A stretch of 64,000 nucleotides of DNA. It comes from Cryptomeria japonica. Lineage: Eukaryota > Streptophyta > Pinopsida > Cupressales > Cupressaceae. The translations under genes were made by a program, and so were the position numbers. The notes below the pieces were generated by a model that saw nothing but the letters and a program-made list of their open reading frames with translations, was not told where the DNA came from and did not search any database. Below, in pieces: positions 10,171 through 22,349 of the stretch; positions within the stretch are counted from its first letter, which is position 1, and every line of letters begins with the position of its first letter. The stretch lies in the NCBI RefSeq assembly GCF_030272615.1, contig NC_081413.1, positions 560,707,445 through 560,771,444 on the forward strand, read 5' to 3'.

Positions 10171-11525
10171 CCCCCTGACTGTCTTAGTGAACTAACCAAG
10201 TCCCTTCCACCAAATCCCTCTCATCATGTACCACCCCAATCCCTTCCACCAAATCTCCACCTCCACAGGAGACAGGATCACCTCAGACAGAGAAGGATAG
10301 GAAATGTCCAGAAGCCCATAAATCCCTCTCATCTTGTACCACCGAAGCAGCTCCCCAAGCATAAGAAAAGGGAGACCCAATACACAAAAAGCCCTTGGAA
10401 ATGAGAGGAAAAGAATAGAGAGGAGAGGCCACAAACCCAAAAAGGAAACAAGCAATAGAAGCTCTTCCTCGCACTACCTCCTTCCCACACCAAGAATGCA
10501 CACAGAGTCCACCACCAAGCATCTCCACAAGAATCTCCACAAGAGTTGCAGCCATTATATTGAGCCAAGGGCAAAAACAAAAATACCAAACCCTGGCTAC
10601 ACCAACACCAGCAACATTACAAAAAGCCTTGATATGGCTTCTCCAAGATGAGAGAAAGACCCAGCCAAAGGCAAGCTACCCATCATCCAAACAAAACAAA
10701 GGAGGACTCTCACATGCCCCGAGACAAAACCTAAAAGCCCCAAAGACTGAGGACCATGACCCTCGAACTAGTCAACAGTGAGATCACCAGCAGGGCTAAG
10801 AGAAGGACCTCCAACCCTACTCTACACCCCACTGCACTTGCCAAGCAGCCCACGACCCAGCACAAGCCAAGCATCACAAAATCCAACCGCAGGAGACGTG
10901 ACCATCACGCATAGACCAAGGGAGGGAGATCCGATGACAACCCAGACACCACAAAAGCTACAAAGGGCTGAAAGACACTAGGTCTTTTGACACCCAAACA
11001 CCCATGGGAACCCAACCGGAACAACCACCAAAACACCGTCAACAATGTGAGATAGAGAACACCGAGTCTCCATACTTGTGGCCCGACCAAACAGTGGGTG
11101 ATCATGGGAACCATCATCACTGTCATCATCCGCCTCTCCATCATCGCAATCTCTAGAGGAAACCCTACCTCCTCCTCTGCTGCTCTCCGTATTGAGAGTA
11201 TTCTCAGATGTGATTGTTATTCCTAACATTATGTTAACTAAACCAAATTTACCCTAATTATGAACCGATTTGAATAGTAAATGAAATTAGACAAGAACCC
11301 TAATCCTAATTAAACACTAAGAAAGATTAAACACACAAATCGTACACAAATTAAAACCTAACTCTAACACTAAACTAAGTTGTAACCTTACAAAACCCCT
11401 ACCAAGCGAGAGGGAGAAAACCCAAAAAAAAATATAAACTCTGAAGGGCCCTTCCACTGCAAACTATAGGGGGGAAGGAAGGAAGGAAAACTAAAACCCC
11501 ACAACCCACCAAGAAAGAAACACTA
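10171..11525 (-). mobile_element. 5' part of a minus-strand retroelement (putative)
   Basis: Read on the minus strand, a pyrimidine-rich 5' UTR-like stretch (11525-11230; contains GGGTTTTCTCCCTCTCGC) leads to an ATG at 11229. The frame opens with a short Ser/Asp-rich segment (GRVSSRDCDDGEADDDSDDG) and then becomes Gly/Val/Leu/Trp-rich with stops. The same layout (acidic opening, then Trp/Gly/Val-rich) occurs at 32670-32272. I take both as 5' ends of one LINE-like family, but no diagnostic domain is present. The left part has an internal duplication (two copies of CTTCCACCAAATC.., near 10203 and 10243). Confidence 0.35.
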
Positions 11526-12370
11526 GTCCATCTGGATCAGTTTATTCTATATATATAAGCTAGTTATAGAAGCAATTATATTTTATTGTAATAGAAAAAC
11601 GAAGTAAATGATAATAATAATGACATTTAATTTTTAGTTTTAGTATAACTTACTTATAAGTAAATAATATATAATGTGTACATTATAATTGAATTATAAT
11701 TATGGAATAAACATTGGAATTAGGGTTCTAGTTTAACTAGAGTAAGCATTCACTTAATATTCAAGTTAGATTTTAGAGTAACTGTTCACTAAGCATTACT
11801 CTCACAATTCAATTTTGGTACAATTTTTGTTAGGGTTAGGTTTAGTGTTACTTTTCAATTAGAAGTATGATTCAATTATAATAAGATTAAAGTTAGAGTT
11901 TAATTACAATTAATATTCATTTAAGGTTGTGATTATGGTAAAATTAGATTAGAATTAAAATTAATCTAATTTTTAAAATTTTAATATAAATTAATATAAT
12001 ATATTATAATATAACAATGTAAAATTATATATTTAAACATAAATCTCTTATAATATAATACAATAGTATTATAATATTAATGGAAATATAATATAATAGA
12101 AATAAAGCTTAGGATTCAGTGATAGATACGATTAGGTCGTGTGAATGATAAATCATTTAAAATTCAATTACGGTTAAAGTAGGGATAATTATTAGAGTTA
12201 AGATTCAAATTAGTGTTACTATTATGAAAAAAATTAGGGTTTATTTAATTTCTCCATCGATAGTCTTCTATATAGATTTCTCTGGAGATCATTCTAGTAT
12301 TGTTATATATGTGATATTCCGCAGCACAAATTGATTTTTTAAATCTGCGGTTTGTTACTCCACATTCTGC
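11526..12370 (+). other. Upstream flank of F-box copy 1, duplicated at copy 2
   Basis: AT-rich non-coding DNA. The last 200 bp or so align with DNA upstream of F-box copy 2 in inverted orientation (shared words: ATTAGGGTTYATTTAAT, TTTCTCTRGAGATC, GATATTCCRCAGCACAAAT). Weaker similarity reaches back to about 11830 (GTTAGGTTTAGTGTTACT). It would contain the ancestral promoter. A Polycomb/telobox-like AGGGTT word recurs. No other gene is seen. Confidence 0.6.
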
Positions 12371-13678
12371 ATGATGGGCGCTCTCTGTAGTTTCCCCATT
12401 CCGCATAGTAATTGCAGACACAAGGTAAGAGAAAGTAAGACAGCAGCAGGGACAAGGTTAATGGTAAGAGCATCCGCAACAGACAGGTTATCTGCATTAT
12501 CAGATGATGTTCTTTTAAATCATATTTTGTCAAAGATTTCTTACAGAGATGTTGTACGCTCTTCCCTACTCTCGCAAAGATGGCGATTCTTGCGGAGGAA
12601 AATACCCATCCTCAAATTTTGTAGCGAAGATTTTGAGAAACAAAAGGATGACAAAATACAGGCCATAATTAACAATGCTCTGCTCCACCTCGATGCTCGT
12701 CTTCACAATTTGTGTCTTCAAGTTGCCTTCGATGATCCAAAGGCTGTCGATTTGAACAATTGGATTCGTCTTGCAGCTGCAAAACAGGTGGAACGCATGG
12801 AACTACAAATCACTTGTAGAGATCGAAAGATGAGGCTTAAAGCTTCTTCCATCGCGGAGCTTGGGGACTCTATTTTTAGGTGTGACAACCTTACCACCAT
12901 AATAGTGAATAACATCAATTTTCCCAAGGTTCCCACTAATTTTGGGATTTTGCGATCATTGAAAATAATTTATTGTGTGGATATTTGGAATGTGGATGAT
13001 GCTATGTTTGAAGGATTCATGGACTCGTGCCCACATCTTCAAAATTTGATGATTTCCGGTTGTTTCGGGTTGAAAAACTTGAATTTACGTTCTTCCAATC
13101 TCAAGTACCTAAATCTAGGAATTCTAAGACCTGATATATCTTTGGAGATAGCTTGCCCGCGCTTGATGGAAATCAGCCTTATGGATTTTGGGCCATTCAG
13201 GGCTTAAATTACTACAAGGAATTTCAAGAGCGCCGTTAATAGAGGAATTCCCATTGTTACTATTCTTAATAGTTTTCCTATGCTTGAAGAGTTGACAATA
13301 CATGGCTAGTGTTTCCAGGTTAGTATTTTGTATGGAGTTAAATAATCTCAATCAGTGATTAGTGAGTGACCTTTTATATTTGTGGAATAACATTGTATCT
13401 TTCAAATTCTTACATCATGATTGATGCAGGAGATGATATCAGATGAGATTTTAGTAGCAGAGGTGACATTACCAAATTTGAAGATGGTGCATGCTCATAT
13501 TGGGGCAGACAAGGGTGGACAGGCAGTGACTTTTCTTGGTTTTCTTCTTAAAAATGGTCTATTAAGTGTAACAAGGGTTTTTCTTCCTAAACGCTGCCCT
13601 AGAATCATGAGAAACAAATTGATCGATTGGGAAAAGGATATCTCAAAATCAAGGTTGTTCATGGCCACAGGAAGATGA
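12371..13678 (+). pseudogene. F-box/LRR-type protein, copy 1 (broken)
   Basis: Two-exon plant F-box gene. Exon 1 (12371-13318) has the F-box at about residues 37-80 (DRLSALSDDVLLNHILSKIS, then VVRSSLLSQRWRFL), typical of F-box/LRR and FBD proteins that recruit substrates to SCF ubiquitin ligases. LRR-like repeats follow (LGDSIFRCDNLTTI, MFEGFMDSCPHLQNL, NLRSSNLKYLNLG). The intron is 13319-13429 (GTTAGT..GATGCAG). Exon 2 (13430-13678) encodes EMISDEILVAEVTLPNLKMV..FLPKRCPRIM, an FBD-like end. Defects relative to copy 2: a 2-nt deletion near 13190 giving TAA at 13205, a deletion of about 45 nt near 13227, and TAG for Gln at HG-Q-CFQ near 13307. Confidence 0.85.
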
Positions 13679-13799
13679 CCAACGAATCCAACATAAACTT
13701 GTGAATTGTGTGATCATTACAGAGTTTAGGATATTCTAAAGTTCCAACAAACACAACTAACTACTCCTTTGTACTATAATTCTCTCATGCATTGTAAAG
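13679..13799. other. Short 3' flank of F-box copy 1
   Basis: No gene seen. The 3' flank and the last residues of copy 1 do not match those of copy 2, so the duplicated block ends within or just after exon 2. Confidence 0.4.
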
Positions 13800-14125
13800 T
13801 GGGACATTCTTGGAACCAGAGGACGGCCTCTTAGAGAAAGATGCCATCAATTTTATCGTACAATGAGACATTCTTGGAACCAGAGGGAAGCCTCTTAGAG
13901 AAAGATGTGGTCACTTTTCTCTTGTACAGTGGATCAATCTCAGAACCAGAGCACATAATCGTAGAGCGATATGTCTTCACTTCTTATTTTCTTGTACAAT
14001 GGGTCATTCTTAGAACCAGAGCATGGTCTCTTAGAGAAAGCTGACACCACTTTTCTTTTATATGGGGTGATTATTCTTGGAACCAGAGCACAAACTCTTA
14101 GAGAGGGATGTCACACCTTTCTTGA
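13800..14125 (+). repeat. Five tandem units of about 64-70 bp
   Basis: Each unit contains CATTCTTGGAACCAGAG, then CTCTTAGAGAAAGATG and TTTTCTTGTACAATGGG. The word GAACCAGAG occurs at 13813, 13877, 13943, 14013 and 14080, giving spacings of 64, 66, 70 and 67 bp. The units are diverged, so this is an old array. Confidence 0.85.
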
Positions 14126-14831
14126 CACTTGTACTATACATTCTATACAGATTGTAGTGTACTTGGGCATAGACTCCTATGAGGTTCTTTTAACCTCACT
14201 TGCACACACGTGCATGAAGTTGAGCGGAACTAGTGGTGTTTTCACTCTCTCTCTTTACATGGATCAGCTAGGTAGGCTCTAGGGGTGAGATTTTCCATGT
14301 CCTTCTCTCCATGGATTACCTAGTTTTAGGGGTGAGACATCCATGGTTTCTTTCTTCTATTCTTTTCTTCTCATGGATCACCAAAGTGTGTATTTATGTT
14401 CTCTCTCTTCTTCCTCTCATGAACACATAGTTTTTCTTTTGATGGTTCATGGATGATGTCAATTTTTCTCTTTTATGTGATCGCTTTTGTTTATGTGATG
14501 CCATTGGTCTTTGTGTCCTGATTAGTTGTTGAGACAAATGAGTATCGAGGTCTCTTCAGCTAGTTAGTTCTTCATCTTGTGTCTTATTCTTGTCATGTGT
14601 CTTTTTGTGCTTTGTCTTTGTTTTTGTGTGTCTTGTGCCTTTTTGTTTTGTGTTCTCTTGTGTATGTTGGCGTGACTTGAGACTGTGAGATTGGGGGTTT
14701 TTTCTTCTCAATATTAGTGGTGTCTTATACTCCTTGTGTTATTTCTCCACATCACTCATCTTCATCTTTCCTTTCATTCTACTTTACCGATAGTTGTTGT
14801 AGGCCATACTCTTGCTAAAGTGGGGGCTAAA
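14126..14831 (+). other. Non-coding, T-rich; possible LTR element interior
   Basis: Stop-rich, T-rich sequence (many TGTCTTGTG and TTTTGTG words). It ends in a polypurine-like tract AAGTGGGGGCTAAA directly before the putative LTR at 14832, so it may be the 3' end of a retrotransposon interior. No domain is recognisable. Confidence 0.3.
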
Positions 14832-15660
14832 TGTAGTGTCATAAAATTGCAACCCTTGCAATTTTAACCACATTCTAGGTCCTCACCTTGGCGACAGCAT
14901 CTCCTTCCCTAACAAAGACCTATTTATGCATTCTCACCCCTTCACCCTTCTTTCTTTAAGATATGTGGATGCTCTAGACCTTATTTGGGCCCCAAAATAG
15001 GATAGGATAGGGGCATGGGGCCCTTTTCCCCACCCCTTAGGGTGGCCCTTGGTTTGTTTTGCTAGGTCTCCTATGCATAATTTATCTTTGAGATTTCCAA
15101 TTCCTCTTTCTTTTCCTTCGGTGGTTGAAAATTATTTCTTGAGGCATGTATAAAAGAGGATTCAATTCCCTCATTGAGGATAAGGGGCATAAGGATAAGA
15201 TACGAGATTTCAAGGTTATCATCAAGCATTCAAGCATTCAAGTCTTCTTCTTTCATCCATTGGAGCAACATTACAACATTCATTTGTAAGCATGTGTGTG
15301 TGTTAAGGTTTTGTCATGTTACATGTCATTTCATATAACATTTGTGGTTACATTCAAGAAGCAAAACAATCATCATCAACAAGTTGCAGATCTACAAGGC
15401 ATACATTTCCGTTGTTTACATTCAAACATTTTCAATTACTTTATTTCAAGGTTGATTCCTCAACAAGGGTTTGACTGAGGCAAACCCCTATCCACAACCA
15501 TTCTCCCTCTCTTTTATGCATGTAGCTTGCAAAGGCACAACTGTAATTGCAGGTTTGGGCTTCATTTGCAGAGACAGAAGAACCCTTTTTGTTTCGTGAA
15601 GTTTGAGGAGGACCATGTACATTCCCACCTTGGTCCAAAAGACTTTTCTCTAAATTTGTA
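14832..15660 (+). mobile_element. Putative LTR (3' or solo)
   Basis: It begins TGTAGTGTCATAAAATTGC right after a polypurine tract (GTGGGGGCTAAA), as 3' LTRs do, and contains TATAAAAG at 15149 in the right orientation. The right end is not defined; I place it provisionally near 15660. No partner LTR is seen, and no primer-binding site follows, which fits a 3' or solo LTR. Confidence 0.45.
15149..15156 (+). promoter_or_regulatory. TATA box of the putative LTR
   Basis: TATAAAAG in the context GGCATG-TATAAAAG-AGGATTC. It lies about 320 bp into the putative LTR, a plausible U3/R border. Confidence 0.45.
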
Positions 15661-18071
15661 AGATGGATTTGTATAAGTCAAATTAGTTTAGATCCAAAGT
15701 TACAATGCGATCCCGAACTGGTAGCTGCTCATTTTACTCATTTCCTCTATCTTATCCACATAGTCAACAAGTCAACTTTCTCATTTACAAAAGAGGGTAA
15801 ATCACACTTTAACCCTTGCAATACATTTGAAATTCACATCCTTGTTTCCCTCAGATTTGGATCTAGTGGATTCAAGCCCCTCTTTTAAATGTAAAGTTAC
15901 TCCCAAGTGAAAATCATCCTAGTGGCTTCCTTTCTCTCTGCTAGGTGGGGAGTCACTAGGATCCAATTTTCCACTTTACACTAGAATACCTTCACCTCTC
16001 TACAACTCCAAGCTACAATATTAATATTCCATTTACATATCATATTCCATACACGAGGATCATCACATAATTACCCTAACTACTATAATGAATCATAGTC
16101 CAAGATTATAAATGCATTTTTTCAAAGTACATGATTACAGTAATATATCTAACCACAAGAATATAGAATCCATTCCAAGAATCCAAGCTCAATTTGAAAA
16201 GATAAAAATATACACTCCACACACACAAACATCTGATGGAGAGATAATCCCAATGGAAGAAGGCATCAAACCACCTGACCATGTGGAATTGATAAGGTCC
16301 ACCCCCTATGCTATGGATAATGACCTGAGATCCCATACACACTCTAAACCTAGGTTGAAACCTAACAATTAAAGGACATAATATAGCTCATGACTATCCA
16401 CAAGATGAAACTAAAACCACAAAATAAGGCTCAACCATAATGCACAAGACAACAAATATAACAAGACTCCATGGGCCGCCAAACAAATCCAATCATAAGA
16501 AACTAGGATGCATATATTGAAGAGTGTCGTCGCATGCTATCACCATAAAAAGGGATTATCCTAGTGGTCTCTTGCCCTAAAACCCATGATACCCATGTGA
16601 ATTATCTCAACCTTTGAGACAATCAAGGGAGTTTAGTTTCCTCTTCAAGGCCTTCTTGAATCTCATCTTGAGCCTGTACTAGCACTCTAGGCCATGAGTG
16701 AGGCACCACAAATCCATCCATTATCTTATTAATGTGAAAGCATATTACCCTTCCTATCTACATTAATTTATTATTTAGGGTTATCACTTATTTACACATA
16801 GGAAACTTTCAATGAGATCTCTTGGTAGTCTAGACCTCGACATCTATATCAAGTCATCTTTAGGTAACATATCTCTCAAGACCCCGACACTCACTTGAAA
16901 GCCACTCTCCCTATCATGCTCCTAAACATAGGGTATAACATAACATATTCATGCAAATAAGGCTCTTCCAAATATAATATCACAAACATCCACCATACGA
17001 TCCAAATCTAAATGACATCATAACACAACTAATTCCAAATTGCTAAGATACAAAAATCTCAAACAACATATATAACCAAGAGCCAATACCCTTAAGAATG
17101 ATATAAAGCCAATATAAAAATTCAATAAATTAGTGCAGCCATAGTAGTCTTATCTAATAACCAAATGCATCATAAATCCAATCATAGATCAAATAGAATA
17201 ATTTGGAACAACACACGATCTCAAAAACATAGACATGAACTAAGTGAGCCACTAGTCTGACAAAATAAGTCTCAGACAATGAAAATCAACTTAGAAAACC
17301 TAATACAACAGACTGACACAATCACAGACTGAACTAGAAGATACAAACTATTCTATGGTAGCTTCTTTAACTAGAACAGTGTATCCAAAACTAACTATAG
17401 AGCATATATTAACTAGATTAGCACATTTATGAAATAGAATAGCGCTTTCATATAAAATCATGGTGTATACAAATAATAGAGTGGTGCCTTTGACATAGTG
17501 ACAATAGAGTGGTGCATACAAGGTACATAATAATGCATATGACAAAATAGATAGCTCATATACAAAAACAATTTACTGCACTCTTTCACCAACTTAACAC
17601 TTTTGCAACATAGAATAAAAACCAACTAATAAATAAATGAAAATTATACGATTAAGACCAGAGTCCACTCAAATATAGATTACGTCCTTAACATAGGTTC
17701 ATCATGCCATAAATATCCCTTAACAAAATATACAACATGAAATAAATAGGCATAAACCAAATCAAGGCATACATTCTCCGACTCTGCACAGAGTCACTTC
17801 CAACTTCATACACAAAACTCACTTCTAGCAATCCATAGAAATAGTAGACAACATACTAAGAAACATGGACACCGACTCTCCAAAACAACACAATCCTACA
17901 TCTAGATTCAAACAAAGGATACATGTGAAAATGAAACAAGATTTACAACATAGAGCCCCTTCACGGAAGATAAAACAATTCCTCTTTCAACCACGGATAT
18001 GGGAAAATTAATCTTAGAATTCCAAAACACCAAAAAGGATTTCCCAAGCATGTAATAAAAAATAATCAATT
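15661..18071. other. 2.4 kb without recognisable genes
   Basis: AT-rich, unstructured DNA on both strands. Only short chance frames occur, with no domain, tRNA-like fold or clear repeat that I can recognise. The text style resembles decayed LTR-element interior, but nothing supports a specific call. Confidence 0.4.
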
Positions 18072-18756
18072 TGATGTAGGAGAATTCCTAATTCTTGGTA
18101 ATCTCGCATCAACCAAAAGAAATATTTCCTTTCTAGTAGTTGGCATTAGCTCACTAGATCTTGTGGAGTTGGATTTTTTTTCAAGACTTGATCATCTTCC
18201 TTATTCCCAAACCGCAAAGTATTTGGATCATTTTCTAGTAAGTTATCTCTACTGGTTTCTGAGACAGTTTTTTGGTACTAGTTACCTATACATATTTGCA
18301 TTAGTGATCTATTGGATCCCTTCCATAGCTTGTGGAGCCCTGAGCATTGATTTTGATGTTCCTTGGTGTGTGGCTGACCTTCCCTGTGTTCTACACTTCA
18401 TCCTTTGGATTTTCAATATTTGATCCCTTTTTGGGCTGACTTGATCTCTTAGATCATATAAATTATTGTAATTAAGCATTAGAATAAAGATGGAAGGTAT
18501 TAGACAAAATAGAAGTTAGATCTTTAGTTTTGAGGTCCCGATTGTGACCTATTCTATAATTGAGCATGTTTTAGTAGGCATGTGAGCCATTTTTTGTAAT
18601 CCGGATGTTATTGGTTGATTGTAATCATTTTTTAATGATATAATTCATTCCGTTTTACATTTCCTCAACCATATCCTTGTGATTTCATTGTGTCTACTCT
18701 TGCTGACTAGTTCGGATTGATCTTTTTGAAGTACCTCCTAACCGGTGACTGCACCA
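18072..18756 (+). mobile_element. 5' LTR of a Gypsy element
   Basis: About 685 bp beginning TGATGTAGGAGAATTCC and ending just before AG-TGGTATTAGAGTG. The inner end is placed by analogy with the Copia element at 26250, where LTR, AG and TGGTATCAGAGC occur in the same order. A TATA-like CATATAAAT lies near 18456. No second copy exists in the window, so the left end is a guess. Confidence 0.55.
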
Positions 18757-18758
18757 AG

Positions 18759-18773
18759 TGGTATTAGAGTGAG
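18759..18773 (+). other. Primer-binding site (initiator-Met type, decayed)
   Basis: TGGTATTAGAGTGAG differs from the usual TGGTATCAGAGCGAG by two transitions. It lies about 110 bp upstream of the gag start. Confidence 0.65.
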
Positions 18774-18867
18774 ATTCCATTCCGTAGATTGCGTTGTCCT
18801 GATAATAAATTATTGTGGGGTGGTGGATTGTGGATTCGACCTCCAACTATAGAGGATTGGTGTGAAG

Positions 18868-20045
18868 ATGGAACAAAGAGGAAATAGGAATGTTGGAGTG
18901 TGTGGGAATGAACACCCGACAATGATGGAAAATTTGAGAGGAATTCCAGCTCGATTGGAAGCCATTAAGACAACGCAGAGAAGAGGTTGGCATATTGAGG
19001 ATGTAAGTGAAGATGAAGCAGAAGAAGCCCTGATAGAACAAGTAAACCCACCGGTGATTGATCTGGATGAAGAGAGGGTTTTGAGTAGGGTGAATACTAA
19101 ACCTCATTTTACCCCACTGGAATATGATGGAAAGTTGGATTCAGATGAATTGATGGATTGGATCTTGGAGATGGAGAAATATTTTGATTTGGAGAACACT
19201 ATAGAGGAAAGGAAGGTGAAATATGCTTGTACCTAGTTGAAAGGACATGCATCTCTTTGGTGGGAAAATTTGCAGGTTGATAGATAGAGAAGAGGTAAAG
19301 AGAAGATCAAGGCATGGGATTAGATGGTTTCTAAGTTGAAATCAAAATTTATGCCATATGATTATCAAGTGAATCTATTTCAGAAGTTGCATAATTTAAA
19401 GCAGAAGGAATCTAGTGTGAAGGAGTACACCAAAGCATTTTACAAGTTGAATATCAAATCCAAACATGTTGATGATTAAGTTGAACAAGTTGCAAGATAT
19501 TTGAATGGATTGCAGATGTCTATACAAGATGAACTTAATTTGATCAAGTTACAAAGTGTTAAAGAGGCTTATTAGTATTCCCTCAAAGCAGAAGAGAAGC
19601 TGAACAAAAGACATGAGTAGAGACATAGAGGTAGAGGTGGACAGTTTTTGAGACGAAGATTCCAAGGTGGAAGAGGAACTTGTACAAATCAGAAGAAGGA
19701 AAAGGAAGCAAGCAAAGATGGAAATTCATACTGGAAGGATGACAAAAAATTCTACTAGAGGAGAGAACCAGATGGCCACCGGAATAAGAAATTTAGAAAA
19801 GATGACAATAGACAAGATAAGAGAGTGTTTAGAGGTACTTGCTTTAAGTGTGAAGGAGAAAGACATCATTCTTTCGAGTGAAAGAAGGCAGAGAATACCG
19901 GGGGAACAACATGGTGGAAAAAATATCCACCAAATCAACTAATAAATCAAAAGATGGAAATTGTTGATGATGAGGAGAGATTTGTGTCATACTCGAGGAG
20001 AAGAAGAGCCCTTACAGAGGAGGAATTGGTTCAAGACCAGATGTA
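18868..20045 (+). pseudogene. Gypsy (Ty3-type) gag pseudogene
   Basis: One continuous frame of about 390 codons interrupted only by stop codons. The ATG is at 18868. It holds a coil/acidic N-terminus, then the retrotransposon gag core (FTPLEYDGKLDSDELMDWIL, MEKYFDLENTIEERKVKYA, LKGHASLWWENL, SKLKSKFMPYDYQVNLFQKL, VKEYTKAFYKL). A basic Arg/Gly-rich stretch and a zinc knuckle follow (CFKCEGERHHSFE) with the last Cys codon TGA. The end, EERFVSYSRRRRALTEEELV, leads toward protease, but protease and pol are absent: sequence switches near 20050 to the minus-strand copy C. Most stops are TAG at expected Trp or Gln. Confidence 0.88.
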
Positions 20046-20059
20046 AGGTATCTGGTAAG

Positions 20060-20925
20060 TGTTGTAAAGATATTTTTGATAAAGATAAATAGGTTTTACA
20101 GGGACCTAGAACCCAAAGTATTACAGACCAAGGCCAGTAGCCAACTAGACCAAAAAACTAAGCAGAACAGGGGACGAGCCCCACACGGGCCGACAAAAAA
20201 AAAAAAAAAAAGTTGAACCAAAAAATAGGACCACACACTCAACTAACAGAGTGTATCAATTCAGTGTTTTTACTGAATAATACTTCTATTAATCATCTCC
20301 AAGTCCTCCATGATGAATCTAGAGGTTCCCTAGTCCTGCTCTGGCTCCTGGTTCTAGTACATGGACTCGAACTAATCTTCCGAGCAGCCTTACTCTATCC
20401 ACCCTCAAAAGAAATCTTTTTCTACTTTTTAGCCATGGGAGGGTCACTAGCGATGGTCTTGGTTCTATAATCAGTCATCATGGAATTAATCATTTTCAAG
20501 CCATCAGTGCTATTATTCATCACCTGCCTATTGATTTCCACCAGATTGTTCCGGTTTTCCTTGATCTCACTCACATCCTCTTCCAGCTTCTCAATTTTGT
20601 GCTCTTAGTTAACCTTCATGGTTTCCACATTCTAGAAAATTTTCTAGATCATACTCATGATCATCTCAGACTTGTTGGGCCCAGGGGATTTCGTGAAGGT
20701 GTCAACAATTCCTTTAATCCCATCTTTTAGGGATCCAATTTTCTTCTCCAACCACTTCCAACATTGCTCCTGACCTTTGGTAGCCTCCAATATAAAATTC
20801 CCCATCACTCTCTCCTTGTTTATCTCGCCTTTATTTTCCTTAAACGCACTGCCCTGTTTCTCATCATCCACTTTGGTAGGGATGTGTAGCCTAATCTTGT
20901 GGTCCAAGGCTTTCCTTAATTAAAA
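20060..20925 (-). pseudogene. Dispersed unknown protein family, copy C (C-terminal part)
   Basis: Minus strand. 20907-20644 encodes GQEQCWKWLEKKIGSLKDGI followed by IVDTFTKSPG and SEMIMSMI. After TAG stops the same frame continues (EHKIEKLEEDVSEIKENRNN, LVEINRQVMNN), then TRTRSQSRT and, across a frameshift, KNTELIHSVS-stop. Each block has a counterpart in the same order in copy B: QEKC, INDIINTFTKNP, the coiled coil with LVEIRKEAMR, TRTRRKNHERR, and KNSKFMHSLG. The 3' flank also matches copy B (GATAAATRGGTTTTAYAGGG on the plus strand near 20080 and 34684). A 17-nt A run lies at about 20196-20212. Confidence 0.6.
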
Positions 20926-20929
20926 TCCA

Positions 20930-22180
20930 CTCATTATGTATTGTTTAACTATAAGCAAGTTATCCTCAACCTAAAATATAAAATATATATGATTATTATT
21001 GTCTTTTACTTCATTGTGTTGTTACATTAAATAATGGTAACCCTAATTTAATCATATATAAATTTCTGAATGCCAAATCTAACTCAAATCGTAACCCCAA
21101 GTGAAATGATTACTCTAAATGAACCTAAACACTCATTCAGTCCCCCTAATTATAGTCTTCTCATTATGTATCTCTTAACTATAAGCATGTTATCCTCAAG
21201 CGAATATATTAAATATATATGATTATTATTGTATTTTACTTCATTGTCTTATTACATTAAATACTAGTAACCTTAATTTAATCGTATATATATTGGATGA
21301 ACTCCAAATCCAACCCAAACCCTAACCCCAAGTGAAATGATTACTCTAATTGAACCTAGAAACCCTCATTCCAATCCTTATTCCCTAATTCTAATATAAT
21401 CATTATGTATTGTTTAACTATAAGGAAGTTATCCTCAAGCTAAAATATTAAATATCTATAGTTATTATTGTCTTTTATTTCATTGTGTTATTACATTAAA
21501 TACTAGTAACCCTAATTTAATTATATCTATATTTGATGAACCCTAAATTTAACCCAAACCTTAAGTCCAAGTGAAATGATTACTCTAACTAAATGAAACC
21601 CTCATTCCAATCCGTATTTTGTAATTATAGTCTACTGAATATATAATGTTTAACTATAAGTATTTTATCATCAAGCTAAAATATTAAATATATATTATTA
21701 TTGTCTTTTACATAATTTTGTTATTACATTAAATACTAATAACATTAGTTTAATCATATCTACATTTGATGAACCCCAAATCTAACCCAAAATGTAACCC
21801 CAAGTGAAATGATTACTCTAATTGAACCTTAACCCTCATTACAATCCCCCTAATTATAATATACTCATTGTTTATTGTTTAACTATAAGCATGTTATCCT
21901 CAAGAAAATATATTAGATATATATTATTATTATTACTGTCTTTTACTTCACCATGTTATTACACTAAATACTAGTAACCTTAATTTAATCATATCTATAT
22001 TTGATGAACCCCAAATCTAACCCAAACTCTAACCCCCAGTGAAATGATTACTCTAATTGAACCTTAACCTTCATTACACTCCTTATTCCTTAATTATAAT
22101 TTACTCATTATGTATTGTTTAACTATAAGCTTTTTATCCTCAAGCTAAAATATTAAATATGCATGATTATTATCACTTGC
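20930..22180 (+). repeat. Tandem array, units about 229-240 bp
   Basis: The anchor TAACTATAAG occurs at 20946, 21176, 21415, 21651, 21880 and 22120, so spacings are 230, 239, 236, 229 and 240 bp: five full units and a partial sixth. Each unit has GTTATCCTCAAG, a TA-rich stretch, GATTATTATTGTCTTTTAC, TACATTAAATACTAGTAACC, a plant-telomere-like AACCCTAACCCC segment and GTGAAATGATTACTCTAA. A lone related unit lies at 58020-58265. Confidence 0.92.
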
Positions 22181-22349
22181 CTTAGGCTAGTACAATTGTA
22201 ATGGGTTGTCATCAATTTTTTGTTAATTGGTTATTACTCAATTGCTTCTCCACCAATTAGAAATATGATTTTTTTTGTTTTGATATATGGTTTTTAATTT
22301 CTATAAAGTTAAATGCATGATTTTTAAGTTTGTTTTTCAGAGATCGACT
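22181..22349. other. Short AT-rich spacer
   Basis: No gene or repeat recognised between the tandem array and the minus-strand LINE-associated frames. Confidence 0.4.

Noticed and set aside
10192-10589. Several overlapping minus-strand frames rich in Cys, Trp, Phe and Leu
   Set aside because: Low-complexity pyrimidine-rich DNA stays open in several frames; no domain is present. Kept only as part of a putative element 5' region.
13841-14282. Short plus-strand frames over the 66-bp repeats
   Set aside because: Open only because the unit length keeps the frame locally; no protein domain.
15296-15478. 60-codon frame MCVKVLSCYMSFH...
   Set aside because: Within the putative LTR downstream of its TATA box; short, no domain, no homologue recognised.
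18163-18423. Plus-strand 86-codon hydrophobic frame (MELDFFSRLDHLPYSQ...)
   Set aside because: It lies within the Gypsy LTR and matches no family; taken as chance.
20930-22180. Telomere-like AACCCTAACCCC words as an interstitial telomere
   Set aside because: They occur once per 235-bp unit rather than as a tandem TTTAGGG array, so they are part of the satellite unit.
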